Below, one piece after another: positions 1 to 9,114 of a stretch of DNA of 64,000 bases (the first letter of the stretch is position 1; every line of letters begins with the position of its first letter). The notes below the pieces were generated by a model that had not been told where the DNA came from, made no database searches, and saw nothing but the letters and a program-made list of their open reading frames with translations. A program made the translations under genes and the position numbers. Source of the DNA: VRUE01 sp963702175 (GTDB lineage Bacteria; Actinomycetota; Thermoleophilia; Solirubrobacterales; 70-9); NCBI GenBank assembly GCA_963702175.1, contig OY969721.1:2480001-2544000 (forward strand). The letters run 5' to 3'.

Positions 1-1554
1 TTGGCGGCGGATCTCGGCCAGCTGCTGGCGCTCGGCGGGCGCGCCGGCGCCGTCGACGCCGGTCGGCGCTCGATATGCCCCGAAGGACTCGCGCAGCACC
101 TCGGCCCACTCGCCGGTGGTGGCGCCGGCCTTGGCGGCAGCGATCGTGGCTGGCATCACGTTCTCGTCCTCGGCGGCGGCGACGCGGGCCAGCTCGTCGA
201 GCGCCGAGCGCACCGCTGCCTCATCGCGCTCTGCCTTCCAGGCCTCGAGCGCCTCGACCCGTTCACGCTCGACCTCGGGGTCGGGGGTGAGGATGCCGCC
301 GTCGGCGCCGGCCGTCAGCGGCGAGTCCTCGCTCTCGGTGAAGCTGTTCTGGCCGATCACCTTCTGCTCGCCGCTCTCGATCCGTGCCACCCGCTCACGG
401 TGGGACTCGACCAAGCGGGCCTTCATATAGGGCACGGCGGCGACCGCGCCGCCGTGCTCCTCGACCACGGCCATCTCGGCGCGGGAGCCGTCGGCCAGCT
501 CCTCGACCAGCCCGTCCATCACCTTCGAGCCCTCGAAGATGTCGGGGTACTCGAGCAGGTCGGTCTCGTTCGCCAGCACCTGCTGGATCCGCAGGCTCCA
601 CTGCTGGTCCCAGGGGCGGGGCAGGCCCATCGCCTCGTTCCAGGCAGGCAGCTGGAGGGCGCGGGCACGGGCGTCGCGACTCAGCGTCACCGCCAGCGCC
701 TCGAGCACGATCCGCTGGATGTTGTTCTCCGGCTGCGCCTCGGTCAGGCCGAGCGAGTTGACCTGGACGCCGTAGCGGAAGCGCAGCATCTTCTCGTCGG
801 TGACGCCGTAGCGCTCGCGGCCGATCTCGTTCCAGATCCGGCCCATCGCGCGCAGCTTGGCGATCTCCTCGATCAGGCGGATGCCGGCGTTGACGAAGAA
901 GGAGATGCGGCCGAAGACCTTGGGGAAGTCGGCCTCGGCGACCTGGCCGCGCGCTTTCACCTCGTCGAGCACGGCGATCCCGGTCGAGAGCGCGTAGGCG
1001 ATCTCCTGCACCGGTGTCGCCCCGGCCTCCTGCAGGTGGTAGCTGCAGATGTTGGTCGGGTTCCAGCTCGGCACCTCGTTGACGGTGAAGGCGACCATGT
1101 CGGCGATCAACCGCATCGAGGGCTCCGGCGGGAAGGCGTAGGTGCCGCGCGAGAGGTACTCCTTGATGATGTCGTTCTGGGTTGTGCCCTTGAGCTTGGC
1201 GCGCTCGACGCCGTTCTCCTCGGCGACCGTGACGTAGAGCGCCAGCAGCCAGGCAGCGGTTGCGTTGATCGTCATCGAGGTGTTCATCTCGTCGAGCGGG
1301 ATCCCGTCGAGCAGCTGGTGCATGTCGCCCTTGTGGGCGATCGAGACGCCGACCTTGCCGACCTCGCCGCGGGCGAGGATGTGGTCGGGGTCATATCCCG
1401 TCTGCGTCGGCAGGTCGAAGGCGACCGAGAGGCCGGTCTGGCCCTTGGCAAGGTTGCGCCGGTAGAGCTCGTTGGAGCGACGGGCGTCGGAGTGACCGGC
1501 GTAGGTGCGCATCACCCAGGGACGGTCGCGTTCGGGAAGGCGGTGCTCAGCCAT
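1..1554 (-). CDS. meaA: MeaA-like ethylmalonyl-CoA mutase (B12-dependent acyl-CoA mutase), 3' part missing
   Basis: The first 518 codons run from ATG at 1554 to the window edge. The protein opens with a mutase TIM-barrel start (MAEHRLPERDRPWVMRTYAG), then KGQTGLSVAFDLPTQTGYD near residue 38 and GTTQNDIIKEYLSRGTY near residue 123, both diagnostic of the methylmalonyl-CoA mutase large-subunit superfamily. The PTQTGYD form resembles MeaA/ethylmalonyl-CoA mutase more than classic MutB (established family knowledge). The usual C-terminal cobalamin-binding domain would lie outside the window. A ccr gene 14 kb away supports an ethylmalonyl-CoA pathway (inference). The alternative is a mutase for another branched acyl-CoA. 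Confidence 0.85.
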   Translation of the reverse strand, partial: MAEHRLPERDRPWVMRTYAGHSDARRSNELYRRNLAKGQTGLSVAFDLPTQTGYDPDHILARGEVGKVGVSIAHKGDMHQLLDGIPLDEMNTSMTINATAAWLLALYVTVAEENGVERAKLKGTTQNDIIKEYLSRGTYAFPPEPSMRLIADMVAFTVNEVPSWNPTNICSYHLQEAGATPVQEIAYALSTGIAVLDEVKARGQVAEADFPKVFGRISFFVNAGIRLIEEIAKLRAMGRIWNEIGRERYGVTDEKMLRFRYGVQVNSLGLTEAQPENNIQRIVLEALAVTLSRDARARALQLPAWNEAMGLPRPWDQQWSLRIQQVLANETDLLEYPDIFEGSKVMDGLVEELADGSRAEMAVVEEHGGAVAAVPYMKARLVESHRERVARIESGEQKVIGQNSFTESEDSPLTAGADGGILTPDPEVERERVEALEAWKAERDEAAVRSALDELARVAAAEDENVMPATIAAAKAGATTGEWAEVLRESFGAYRAPTGVDGAGAPAERQQLAEIRRQ

Positions 1555-1646
1555 CGTCACCAATGATATTTGCCACAAGAGGAAAGACAGCGTTCATCGG
1601 TCACAGCGCGCATCTTTTCCCAGCACCTGTGTTTAGGGTTTCTCCG

Positions 1647-2339
1647 ATGAGTATGCGACTTTCGGTCATAGCGACGGCGATCTCCGCGACGCTGCTTCTG
1701 GCAGCCAGCGCCAGTGCGGCAATGGTCGGCGTCTACCGCAACAGCATGGAGACGACGGCGCTGCGCGGCCAGATCGTCAAGCTCTCGGGTCAGAGCTGCG
1801 GGCGCGGCGATCTTGATGGCGCCCTGCGGATCACGATCGGCAAAGCAACCAGTGAGTGCTCCTACCGCACCCCCGTTCTCGGCCGCGACCTCGAGATCTC
1901 CGCCACCGAGCGGCTGCTCGGCTCGACGCCGAAAGCGTTGAAGCGGAAGGCCTTCCTCGGGCTGCAGTTGAGGGCCGGCGGCGACGCTCGCTACCAGCTC
2001 GCGGTCTTCCCGTTGCAGCGCAAGGTGCAGCTGCGCAAGGTCCTCGCCGACGGCACGACCACGTATCTGGACATCGCCAAATCGGTGGCCGAGGTCAAAG
2101 GTGTCGGCCAGGCCAACCAGCTCCGGCTCAGCGCGATCAACGTGACCAAAGGGCCGGATCGCGGTCTCTGTCGCTTGCGCGCCTACGTCGGCGGCGGCCT
2201 CGTCGCCGAGGCAGTCGATGAAGGGGCCGGCGATCTCACCGGCCGCGCGTCCGGCGTTTCGGTCGGCGCCGACGGCAACGCCAAAGGGGCGATGGCCAGC
2301 GTCGACGACGTCGTCGTCCGGGTCCCCAGCCCCTTCTAA
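1647..2339 (+). CDS. Secreted protein of unknown function
   Basis: 230 aa from ATG 1647 (MSMRLSV). An in-frame upstream extension to 1563 exists, but it precedes the signal peptide and looks non-coding. Residues 4-27 form a typical Sec signal (hydrophobic IATAISATLLLAASASA, cleavage after ASA). The mature part has no motif I recognise. It contains three Cys, and its C-terminal half is beta-rich (GADGNAKGAMASVDDVVVRV). It is divergent from the mutase gene, with about 90 bp between them. Function unknown. Confidence 0.7.
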   Translation: MSMRLSVIATAISATLLLAASASAAMVGVYRNSMETTALRGQIVKLSGQSCGRGDLDGALRITIGKATSECSYRTPVLGRDLEISATERLLGSTPKALKRKAFLGLQLRAGGDARYQLAVFPLQRKVQLRKVLADGTTTYLDIAKSVAEVKGVGQANQLRLSAINVTKGPDRGLCRLRAYVGGGLVAEAVDEGAGDLTGRASGVSVGADGNAKGAMASVDDVVVRVPSPF

Positions 2340-2346
2340 GGAGGGA

Positions 2347-3852
2347 CTAGGTGCGCCGGAGCCGAGCTGGCAACATCGCTGCGGCCCGGCGGCCGAGCGC
2401 GGTGAGTTCAGCCGCCGTCAGCTCCCTCGTCGCCAGCAGCGCGCCGACGTAGACGGCCAGCCCCAGGGCGCCGCCGACGATCAGCAGCGGCAGCGATACG
2501 TCGCCGGTGCCGAAGGCGAACAGGACGGCGCTCATGCAGGCAATTGCCATCAGCACCGCGATCAACGTACGCGCCAGCGGCCGCAGCCGGGTTCCGATCA
2601 GCCGCTTGCAGATCCAGAGATGGGCGGCGACGTAGAGGATGTAGGCGACGTCGGTGCCGATCGCGCCGGCGACGATGCCGATCTCCGAGAGCAGGACGAG
2701 GTCGATCGCGAGATTGATCAGCAGCGCCCCGATCGCGATCGGGATTCGCAGCCGGGCCTCGCCCATGTAGGTGACGCCGCGGGCGAGCACGGGCGAGATC
2801 GCCAGCAGGAAGACGAAGGGCGTCAGCGCGCGCAGCACGTCGGCCGATTCCGCATAGCCCGGCCCCAGTACGAGCCGGGTCAGCGGCTCGGCCCAGATCA
2901 GGAACGGGGCGATGAAGATGCCCTGGAGGACCATCAGGCGCTTCAGGGAGAAGTCGAAGGCGGCCGTGTCCGGCCCATCCTTGCCACGCGCGACCCGCGG
3001 TGCCACGCCGGCCGCGACGGCGGCGCCAGCGTACGTGGTCATCGCGGCGAGCCGCATCGCTGCTTCGAACTCGCCGACCGCGGTGACGTCGATGATCGCG
3101 CCGATCAGCAACACGTCGATCTTGCTGAAGAGGGTGAAGGCGCCGTCGATGATCAGCAGCGCGGACCCGTAGCCGACGATCCGTCGCACGTTGCCGTGGC
3201 CGCGACCGAGTACCGGCCTTGCTCCGATGGTGCGCACGACAAGCACCAGCCCGAAGCCGGCCGCGAACAGGTAGGCGCCGGCGCGCCCGGCGATCGCGCC
3301 CGAGACGCCGAGCCCGGCGAGCACCAGCGCGATCGAGCCCGTCGTCTCGAGGAAGCTCTCGACGGCCACGATCCGCAGGTAGACGGAGAGCCTGCCCTCG
3401 GCCTCGAAGATCTGATCGTAGAGCTGGAGCATGCTCTGGCCGAAGACGGCGAGCGAGAGGATCCGGATCGGCCAGGCCAGCTCGGGAGTGTTGTAGGCGT
3501 CGGCGATCGGCTCGGCGGCGATCGCCAGGAGGAGGCAGAAGAAACCCGAGGCGAGCAGCTTGAGGCGGAAGGCGTCGGAGACGACGCCGTGCACGGTCGG
3601 GCGGTCATGGCGCGACTCGGCCATGAAGCGGGAGGTCGCGTTGGCAATGCCGAGGTTGGCCGGCAGCGTCACCAGGCCGCCGACGCTCATCGCCAGCGCG
3701 AAGACGCCGTACTCCTCGGGCCCCAGCTCGCGCACGAGGAAGAGCAGCAGCACCGCGGTGAAGACGGCGCTGGTGACGCCGACCGCGAACGAGAACCCGA
3801 CGTTGCGGCTGATGCTGTCCGGCGCCGACTGGGAGCCGGGGGAGTCGCTCAT
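2347..3852 (-). CDS. Polysaccharide flippase (Wzx/MATE-like membrane protein)
   Basis: 501 aa, almost wholly hydrophobic, with about 12-14 predicted membrane helices. The N-terminal pattern NVGFSFAVGVTSAVFTAVLLLFLVRELGPEEYG is cut across residues 14-46 and is typical of lipid-linked oligosaccharide flippases (Polysacc_synt family). ATG 3852 is chosen because its ATGA overlaps the stop of the upstream glycosyltransferase, which implies translational coupling. It is the last gene of a five-gene minus-strand operon and probably exports the glycan repeat unit made by its neighbours (inference). Confidence 0.85.
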   Translation of the reverse strand: MSDSPGSQSAPDSISRNVGFSFAVGVTSAVFTAVLLLFLVRELGPEEYGVFALAMSVGGLVTLPANLGIANATSRFMAESRHDRPTVHGVVSDAFRLKLLASGFFCLLLAIAAEPIADAYNTPELAWPIRILSLAVFGQSMLQLYDQIFEAEGRLSVYLRIVAVESFLETTGSIALVLAGLGVSGAIAGRAGAYLFAAGFGLVLVVRTIGARPVLGRGHGNVRRIVGYGSALLIIDGAFTLFSKIDVLLIGAIIDVTAVGEFEAAMRLAAMTTYAGAAVAAGVAPRVARGKDGPDTAAFDFSLKRLMVLQGIFIAPFLIWAEPLTRLVLGPGYAESADVLRALTPFVFLLAISPVLARGVTYMGEARLRIPIAIGALLINLAIDLVLLSEIGIVAGAIGTDVAYILYVAAHLWICKRLIGTRLRPLARTLIAVLMAIACMSAVLFAFGTGDVSLPLLIVGGALGLAVYVGALLATRELTAAELTALGRRAAAMLPARLRRT

Positions 3853-4991
3853 CGCGCTGCCGCCCCCCAGTCCCGCGCGACGTCCTCGTAGAGCTCGATC
3901 AGGCGGTCCCCCCAGGCCTGCAGACCCCGTTCGACCCGCACCCACTCGTGTGCGGCGACGCCCTCGCGCCGGGCTAGCTCGGGATCGCGGTCGAGCAGCG
4001 CCGCGGCGGTCTGCGCGATCCCCTCGGCGGTGAGCGGAGCGATGCGCAGTCCGGGTGGCCCGCCGCTGAGGACCGCGTGGCCGGGGATGTCGGTTGCGAC
4101 CACGCCGAGCCCGCTGGAAAGCCCCTCCAGCACGGCGAGCGGTTCGCCCTCGCCCCTGCTGGTGGCCATCATCAGGTCCGAGGCGGCGTGCAGCTGGCGG
4201 ATGTCGGAAGCGCCTTCGATCACCACGGCGCGGTCGCCGAGCCCGCGCCGTGCGATTTCCTCCCAGGCCCTGTCCCCACCGCGGAGCATCAGCGCGAACA
4301 ATTTGTCGCGGTCGCGAAGGCGCTCGAAGGCTTCGAGAAAGAGGTCGGTCCCCTTGACCCACCAGTCGCGACTGAAGTGGAGCAGGGCGATGGCATCGGA
4401 CGGCACGCCCAGCGCCGCCCGCGCCGCGGCCCGCTCCTCAACCCCGGTCTCGACCGGGAAGTGCGAAACGTCGAGGCCGGCGGGAAAGTGGAGGACCTTG
4501 TCGGGCGGCGCGCCGCGGGCGCAGATCGCCTCGCCCAGGCCGGGCCCGGCGCAGAGCATGCGCTCGACGTAGCGGCTTGCGAACGTAAAACGCAGCCGGT
4601 TGCGGACCCGCGCGCGCAGACTGTTGCTGAGCACCGTGTGGAAGTGCCAGATCGCCCTGACGTCGTCATGCCGGCGGGCGACGTCAGCGGCGGCGAGATC
4701 GTAGGCGGTCATGTGGGAGTGGAGGATCGTCGGTCCCGGGCGGGAGTCGACGACCTCCTCCAGCCAGGCGCCGAGCTTGCGCCGGGGGACGTCGGGGGCG
4801 AACAGCAGCTCGTCGCCATGCTCGGCTTGGAGCTGTGGCAGCCACTCGCGCGAGCGCGTGCGGGCGCGAGGAGGGAAGGTCGCGAGCGGCTCCCAGCCAC
4901 GGGCGCGGATCCGGGTCAGCGCCGTGCGCAGCATCGGCACGAAGGCGCCCGCGTGGGGGCTTCCGTAGTCGGTGACGTAGATGACCCGCAC
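3849..4991 (-). CDS. Glycosyltransferase family 4-like (GT-B fold)
   Basis: 380 aa from GTG 4991 (VRVIYVTDYGSPHAGAF). A longer reading to 5066 would overlap the upstream epimerase. The N-terminal half carries an HSHMTAYD-type acceptor domain. The C-terminal half has the group-1 donor-site pattern: HFSRDWWVKGTDLFLEAF, then ATSRGEGEPLAVLEGLSSGL with the EPLAVLE (EX7E-like) segment. It lies 20 bp after the epimerase stop and overlaps the flippase start by 4 bp. It probably adds a sugar to a lipid-linked exopolysaccharide; donor and acceptor are not predictable. Confidence 0.85.
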   Translation of the reverse strand: MRVIYVTDYGSPHAGAFVPMLRTALTRIRARGWEPLATFPPRARTRSREWLPQLQAEHGDELLFAPDVPRRKLGAWLEEVVDSRPGPTILHSHMTAYDLAAADVARRHDDVRAIWHFHTVLSNSLRARVRNRLRFTFASRYVERMLCAGPGLGEAICARGAPPDKVLHFPAGLDVSHFPVETGVEERAAARAALGVPSDAIALLHFSRDWWVKGTDLFLEAFERLRDRDKLFALMLRGGDRAWEEIARRGLGDRAVVIEGASDIRQLHAASDLMMATSRGEGEPLAVLEGLSSGLGVVATDIPGHAVLSGGPPGLRIAPLTAEGIAQTAAALLDRDPELARREGVAAHEWVRVERGLQAWGDRLIELYEDVARDWGAAAR

Positions 4992-5011
4992 GGCTTCGCC
5001 GCCGCCGCCGG

Positions 5012-5986
5012 CTACCGCGCGGTTCCCGGCTTCGATCCCCGCGCGGCGACGACCTCGGCCAGCCACTCGAACTCGGCGCCGAGCCCCTGCTCGAGCGAGG
5101 TTTCCGGCTCGAAGCCCAGGTGCTCGCGTGCGAGGGTGGTGTCCGCCGCCGTGTCGCGCACGTCGCCACGCTCTTTGTCGAGGTACTCGACCTCGAGCGG
5201 GCCCCCGGCCAGCTGCTCGATCATCTCCAGGACCTCCCTGATCGAGGCGGGGGTGCCCCCACCGACGTTGAACACGCGTGCGTCCTCCAGCGGCTTATCG
5301 GCGGCGGCGAGCGTGGCGGCCACAACATCGCCGACGTAGCTGAAGTCTCGGGTCTGGCGGCCGTCGCCGAAGACGGTGATCGGGCGCTTATCGAGGGCGG
5401 CCCGGCAGAAGATGTGGAAGGCCATGTCGGGTCGCTGGCGCGGGCCGAAGACGGTGAAGTAGCGCAGCGAGACGGCGTCGAGGCCGTAGTTGGCTACGTA
5501 GAGCGAGCAGAGGTGCTCGGCGGCGAGCTTCGTCTGTCCGTAGGGAGAGAGTGGCTGGGTGGGCGCGGTCTCCGGGGTGGGGCGCTGCTCGGCGTCGCCG
5601 TACACCGATGACGAGGAGGCGTTGACGAGCCGCACGTCATTGCGGTCCTTGAGCGCCTCGAGCAGGTGCTGGGTGGCGATCACGTTGTTGTGCACGTAGC
5701 GTTCGTAGCGCTCGCCCCAGCTGGAGCGCACGCCGGGCTCGGCGGCGAGGTGGATGACCGCGTCGCGGTCGTCGGTGATCTGCTCGAGGTCGCCGCGGCC
5801 GAGGTCGATCGGCACGAACTCGAACCCGTCCCAGTCGTAGAAGTGCCGAAGGTTGTGCAGCTTCTGGGGCCGACCGTAGTTGTCGTTGAAGCAGTCGACG
5901 CCCACCACCTCGTCGCCCCGCTGCAGCAGGGCCTCGGTGACCTGGGAGCCGATGAAGCCGGCGCAGCCGGTGACGAGGGCTCGCAT
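5012..5986 (-). CDS. NAD-dependent epimerase/dehydratase (nucleotide-sugar 4-epimerase)
   Basis: 324 aa, an extended short-chain dehydrogenase. The Rossmann glycine motif TGCAGFIGSQ is at residues 6-15. NASSSSVYGDAE and the catalytic YGQTK (YxxxK) are near residue 150, and ISYVGDV-type C-terminal segments appear as FSYVGDVVAA. It is close to UDP-glucuronate/UDP-glucose 4-epimerases. The start ATG 5986 shares one base with the upstream stop (TGATG), so it is coupled to the deacetylase-like gene. It supplies activated sugar for the operon's glycan (inference). Confidence 0.9.
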   Translation of the reverse strand: MRALVTGCAGFIGSQVTEALLQRGDEVVGVDCFNDNYGRPQKLHNLRHFYDWDGFEFVPIDLGRGDLEQITDDRDAVIHLAAEPGVRSSWGERYERYVHNNVIATQHLLEALKDRNDVRLVNASSSSVYGDAEQRPTPETAPTQPLSPYGQTKLAAEHLCSLYVANYGLDAVSLRYFTVFGPRQRPDMAFHIFCRAALDKRPITVFGDGRQTRDFSYVGDVVAATLAAADKPLEDARVFNVGGGTPASIREVLEMIEQLAGGPLEVEYLDKERGDVRDTAADTTLAREHLGFEPETSLEQGLGAEFEWLAEVVAARGSKPGTAR

Positions 5987-7392
5987 CAGGCTCGCAACCC
6001 TAGCTGCCGAGCCGGGCGCGGCGGCGCCCCGCCCGGCTCGATCAAGTAGGCCTCGGCGGCGTCTCCGAGCTTGACCTCGGCTCCATCGACGCGGATGCTC
6101 TCGTGTGCCCGCAGCAGGGCGAGCAATTTGCCGGCGCCGATCCATCGCAGCCCGCGCAGCGCCGGCAGCCGCACGACGTCGCGGCGCAGGAAGAGACGCG
6201 CCAGGCCGAGCAGGTCTCGCGCGGCGCGCAGCTGGCCCATACGCAGGTCGAACAGCCCGCCGTGCAGGACGGGAGTCGGCGGCAGGCCGGCGCTCGCCAT
6301 CGCCGCGAAGGCGCCGTAGTCGAGCCCCCGCATGCCGCGGAGGGCGCTGTCGATCGTCTCGTGCACGTCCCACCCGTGGTGCAGCGGCCCCGGCTCCGGG
6401 CGCCGCCAGGAGTGCAGCGAGCGCGCCGCCGCCGCCGCCAGAGTTCCCTCGCTGTAGCCCCAGGCGGGCGCGACGAAGGTCTCGGGCCGCCGGCCGAGCG
6501 TCTGCTCCTGCCAGGCGAGCACGGCGTCGATACGTCGCCCTGCCTCCTCCTCGTCGAGGCGGGCGAACTCGCGGAATTCGACCTCCCCCAGCGCGAGCGC
6601 CTCGGTGTCGAGGTGCAGGTAGCCGTGTCCAACCGGCTCGAACACGCCGTCACGCACGCCCTTGGCGAGCGCGGCGACGGAGCGCGGCCAGACCTCCTCC
6701 AGGGCCAGCTCGGCGTGGCTCGGGCCGAGCGCGCGGGCGGCGACGGCGACGTTGAGCACCGCGTTGCCCCGACGGTAGGCACGCGAGAGGGAGCGGATCC
6801 GGCGCAGCTGGCGGCTGTCCGAGTGGTCGTCGCCCTGAGCCTGGTGCTGGGCGGTGCCAGGGACGTCATCCAGGCGCACGCAACCGACTGGCGGCAGCAG
6901 CACTAGCGGCCGCTCGAGCACGTCGGGGAGGAAGCGGGCGAGTGCTTCGAGAATCCAGTAGCCGCGCAGCAGAGTCCACGCCGAGCTCGCCTCCGCCGCG
7001 AGCACCAGGACTCGCCGGTCAACGATCGCGGCGTGCGTTCCCAGCGAGGAGCGCAACAGCGGCTCGCCGCCGTCGAGCAGGGTAAACTCGCCGTCGAGGC
7101 GGATGCCGCCGTCAAAGGCCGCCACCCCGGTGCCGAGGCGGCGCTCCGGCAGCGGAGCGCTCGCCAGGCCGGGCCCGGAGGCGAAGACGACCGCTCCCGC
7201 GAGCCGGCCCACACGCACGAGCGCAGCGAGCTCGGCCGCCTCCTCAGCGTCACCTACGCCGACGGCACGCGGGTCGGGCTCGTCGAGCACCGGCCCCAGG
7301 CGCCATAGCCAGGCGAGTCCGGTGGCAGCTCCTGTTGCCGCCGACCCGATGGGGGCGTAGAGGCGACCGTCTTCCTCTCCCTGTCCGCTCAC
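5986..7392 (-). CDS. Polysaccharide-deacetylase-like protein (NodB/DUF2334-like), cytoplasmic
   Basis: 468 aa without a signal peptide. The second half has features of carbohydrate-esterase barrels. VRLDDVPGTAQHQ (residues 171 on) provides a possible DD metal motif. GHGYLHLDTEA and FVAPAWGYSE resemble the H-x-H/Asp and RxPxG-type substrate loops. The first half is an unclassified alpha/beta region. It is the first gene of the glycan operon. Deacetylase activity is an inference from weak motifs; a glycan-processing protein of unknown specificity is the safe call. Confidence 0.6.
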   Translation of the reverse strand: MSGQGEEDGRLYAPIGSAATGAATGLAWLWRLGPVLDEPDPRAVGVGDAEEAAELAALVRVGRLAGAVVFASGPGLASAPLPERRLGTGVAAFDGGIRLDGEFTLLDGGEPLLRSSLGTHAAIVDRRVLVLAAEASSAWTLLRGYWILEALARFLPDVLERPLVLLPPVGCVRLDDVPGTAQHQAQGDDHSDSRQLRRIRSLSRAYRRGNAVLNVAVAARALGPSHAELALEEVWPRSVAALAKGVRDGVFEPVGHGYLHLDTEALALGEVEFREFARLDEEEAGRRIDAVLAWQEQTLGRRPETFVAPAWGYSEGTLAAAAARSLHSWRRPEPGPLHHGWDVHETIDSALRGMRGLDYGAFAAMASAGLPPTPVLHGGLFDLRMGQLRAARDLLGLARLFLRRDVVRLPALRGLRWIGAGKLLALLRAHESIRVDGAEVKLGDAAEAYLIEPGGAPPRPARQLGLRA

Positions 7393-7413
7393 TTGCTGCC
7401 CTGGCGGGGCAGG

Positions 7414-9090
7414 CTAGCGCTGCGAGCGGTTGGCGATCTGCGCCAACCAGACCCGCGACCAAGAGCCTGGGACCTTCTTCGAGCGCTTCCTGCGGGTCGT
7501 CCGCTTGTGGCGCGACGGCTTCCTCGCGTGCGCTTTGCCTTCGTCCCCCACGACGGTGACCGGGAAAGGTATGAAGGAGGGCATCGCCTCCCATAGGGGA
7601 GGCGTCGTAGCCGACGGCGGAGGCACGGGCTCAGTTGGAGGTGTGGGTTCGGACGGAGGCGGTGTGGGCTCGGACGGCGGAGGGGCGGGCTCAGTCGGAG
7701 GCGGTATGGGTTCTTCAGTCGGAGGCGGTGTGGGCTCGGACGGCGGAGGAGTGGGCTCCTCAGTCGACGGCGGCGTGGGCTCGGATGGAGGCGGCGTAGG
7801 TTCAGATGGCGGAGGCGTCTCCGACGGCGGAGGAGTTGGCTCGGACGGTGGAGTGGGTTCTTCAGCTGGCGGCGGTGTGGGCTCAGTCGGAGGCGGTGTG
7901 GGTTCCGACGGTGGAGGAGTTGGCTCGGACGGTGGAGGAGTGGGCTCCTCAGTCGACGGCGGCGTGGGCTCGGATGGAGGTGGTGTGGGCTCCTCAGTCG
8001 GAGGCGGAGAGGGTTCCGACGCCGGCGGGTCGACCTCACCGGCCACCGCGGCAACGACATCGCCGACCAGCTCGGCGCAGGGGCTGCCCGGCTTGAAGCG
8101 GTAGTCGCCGGCTGTCCGGTCGACGTAGGGGTAGTCATCGAGGACGACGTTGCCATCGGCGGTGAAGCCGTTGTCCGGGTCGATTCCGCTCGGTTGCCCT
8201 GCGCCAGTGCTGTAGAGGCAGTTGGCGGTGGCGACGTTGCCGGTGCCGGCCGGGCCATCGGACCAGGAGGACTCGATGTTCCAGCGCGGCCAGCTGCCGG
8301 TGATCGCGTTGTTGCGGACGACGTTGTCGTCCGAGGCATCTTCGCCGTCGCCGGCGAAGATGACGCCGCCCTGGTTGCCGTCGATGATGTTGTGCTCGAT
8401 CAGCGTGCCGTCGGCGCCTGGGTACATGTGCACGCCCCAGCCGCCGGCGTTGGCGCTGAGGATGTTCCAGCGCACGATCGCGTTGCGGGTGCCATCGAGG
8501 TAGATCTGGTGATCGAACTTGTTGGGCGAGCCATCCGGCCGCACCGCCGAGCCGCAGTCGTAGATGTAGTTGCGCTCGATGATCACGCGCTGGGCGGGGT
8601 TGAGGGTGCCGGCGAGGACGCAGATGCCCTCGCTCCCCTTGGTGATCACGTTGTCGCTCAGCACGGCGTCGTCGGCCTGCAGCTTGGTGCCGACGCTGTT
8701 CGAGTTGCCGCTAGTGTCGATCCTCAGCCCCGAGACGCGTGAGCGCGCGGCTTCCGGTGCGATTTCGAGGAAGGCAGTCAGCGTCGCCCGCTCGCCGGGG
8801 TAGCTCTGCAAAGCCGTGTCCGGCTCGCGCATGTGGAGCGCTTCGTCGCCGCCGTAGGTCCCGCTTCGCAGGCAGCCGGTCTCGCCGGCACCGAGCGAGC
8901 TGACCAGGCGATGGACGGTGAGGTACGGGGCAGCCTCGGTGCCGGCATCCGAGTCGGCGCCGTAGGGGGCGGCGATCTTGGTGCAGCCGGTTGATGCTGC
9001 CGACGCGGGAGTGACTATGAGCGCAAGCAGCGCGAAGGTCGCGGCGAGCAGCGCCAAAGCCATGCCGTTTTCCTTGCTTTGTCCGCTCAC
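7414..9090 (-). CDS. Secreted parallel beta-helix protein with proline-rich repeat tail (paralog 1)
   Basis: 558 aa. A signal peptide covers residues 10-31 (ALLAATFALLALIVTPASA). A right-handed beta-helix domain (about 35-330) has ladder-like N-rich turns such as IIERNYIYDCGS, VRWNILSANAGG and IEHNIIDGNQGG. Then come about 140 residues of PPPSEPTPP/PPPTEEPTPP repeats and a basic C-terminus (KRTTRRKRSKK), consistent with cell-wall spanning or attachment. The helix is very similar to the next gene, which indicates tandem duplication. It sits upstream of the glycan operon on the same strand, so a role binding or cleaving cell-surface polysaccharide is plausible. No catalytic residues could be assigned. 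Confidence 0.85.
   Translation of the reverse strand: MSGQSKENGMALALLAATFALLALIVTPASAASTGCTKIAAPYGADSDAGTEAAPYLTVHRLVSSLGAGETGCLRSGTYGGDEALHMREPDTALQSYPGERATLTAFLEIAPEAARSRVSGLRIDTSGNSNSVGTKLQADDAVLSDNVITKGSEGICVLAGTLNPAQRVIIERNYIYDCGSAVRPDGSPNKFDHQIYLDGTRNAIVRWNILSANAGGWGVHMYPGADGTLIEHNIIDGNQGGVIFAGDGEDASDDNVVRNNAITGSWPRWNIESSWSDGPAGTGNVATANCLYSTGAGQPSGIDPDNGFTADGNVVLDDYPYVDRTAGDYRFKPGSPCAELVGDVVAAVAGEVDPPASEPSPPPTEEPTPPPSEPTPPSTEEPTPPPSEPTPPPSEPTPPPTEPTPPPAEEPTPPSEPTPPPSETPPPSEPTPPPSEPTPPSTEEPTPPPSEPTPPPTEEPIPPPTEPAPPPSEPTPPPSEPTPPTEPVPPPSATTPPLWEAMPSFIPFPVTVVGDEGKAHARKPSRHKRTTRRKRSKKVPGSWSRVWLAQIANRSQR
7600..8030. repeat. Tandem proline-rich coding repeat
   Basis: Degenerate tandem units of 12-30 bp (GGCGGAGGAGTGGGCTC-like on the plus strand) encode PPPSEPTPP/STEEPTPP repeats on the minus strand. 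The repeat is inside the coding sequence of the first beta-helix protein. Its length is likely to vary between strains through slippage. It is not a CRISPR: there are no spacers and the frame is preserved. Confidence 0.85.
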
Positions 9091-9114
9091 TAGCGCTTCC
9101 CCTGTGGGGAGAGG

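Noticed and set aside
1..1566. 521-aa plus-strand ORF
   Set aside because: It is the antisense shadow of the MeaA-like mutase. Its composition (Arg/Leu/Gly/Asp-rich, no motif) is typical of antisense reading in high-GC DNA.
2218..3891. 557-aa plus-strand ORF
   Set aside because: Antisense to the flippase gene. Highly charged low-complexity product, no start signal, and it overlaps the end of the secreted-protein gene.
7600..8030. CRISPR-like or minisatellite array
   Set aside because: Units are degenerate, directly abutting and in frame, encoding Pro-rich repeats. No spacers and no cas genes.
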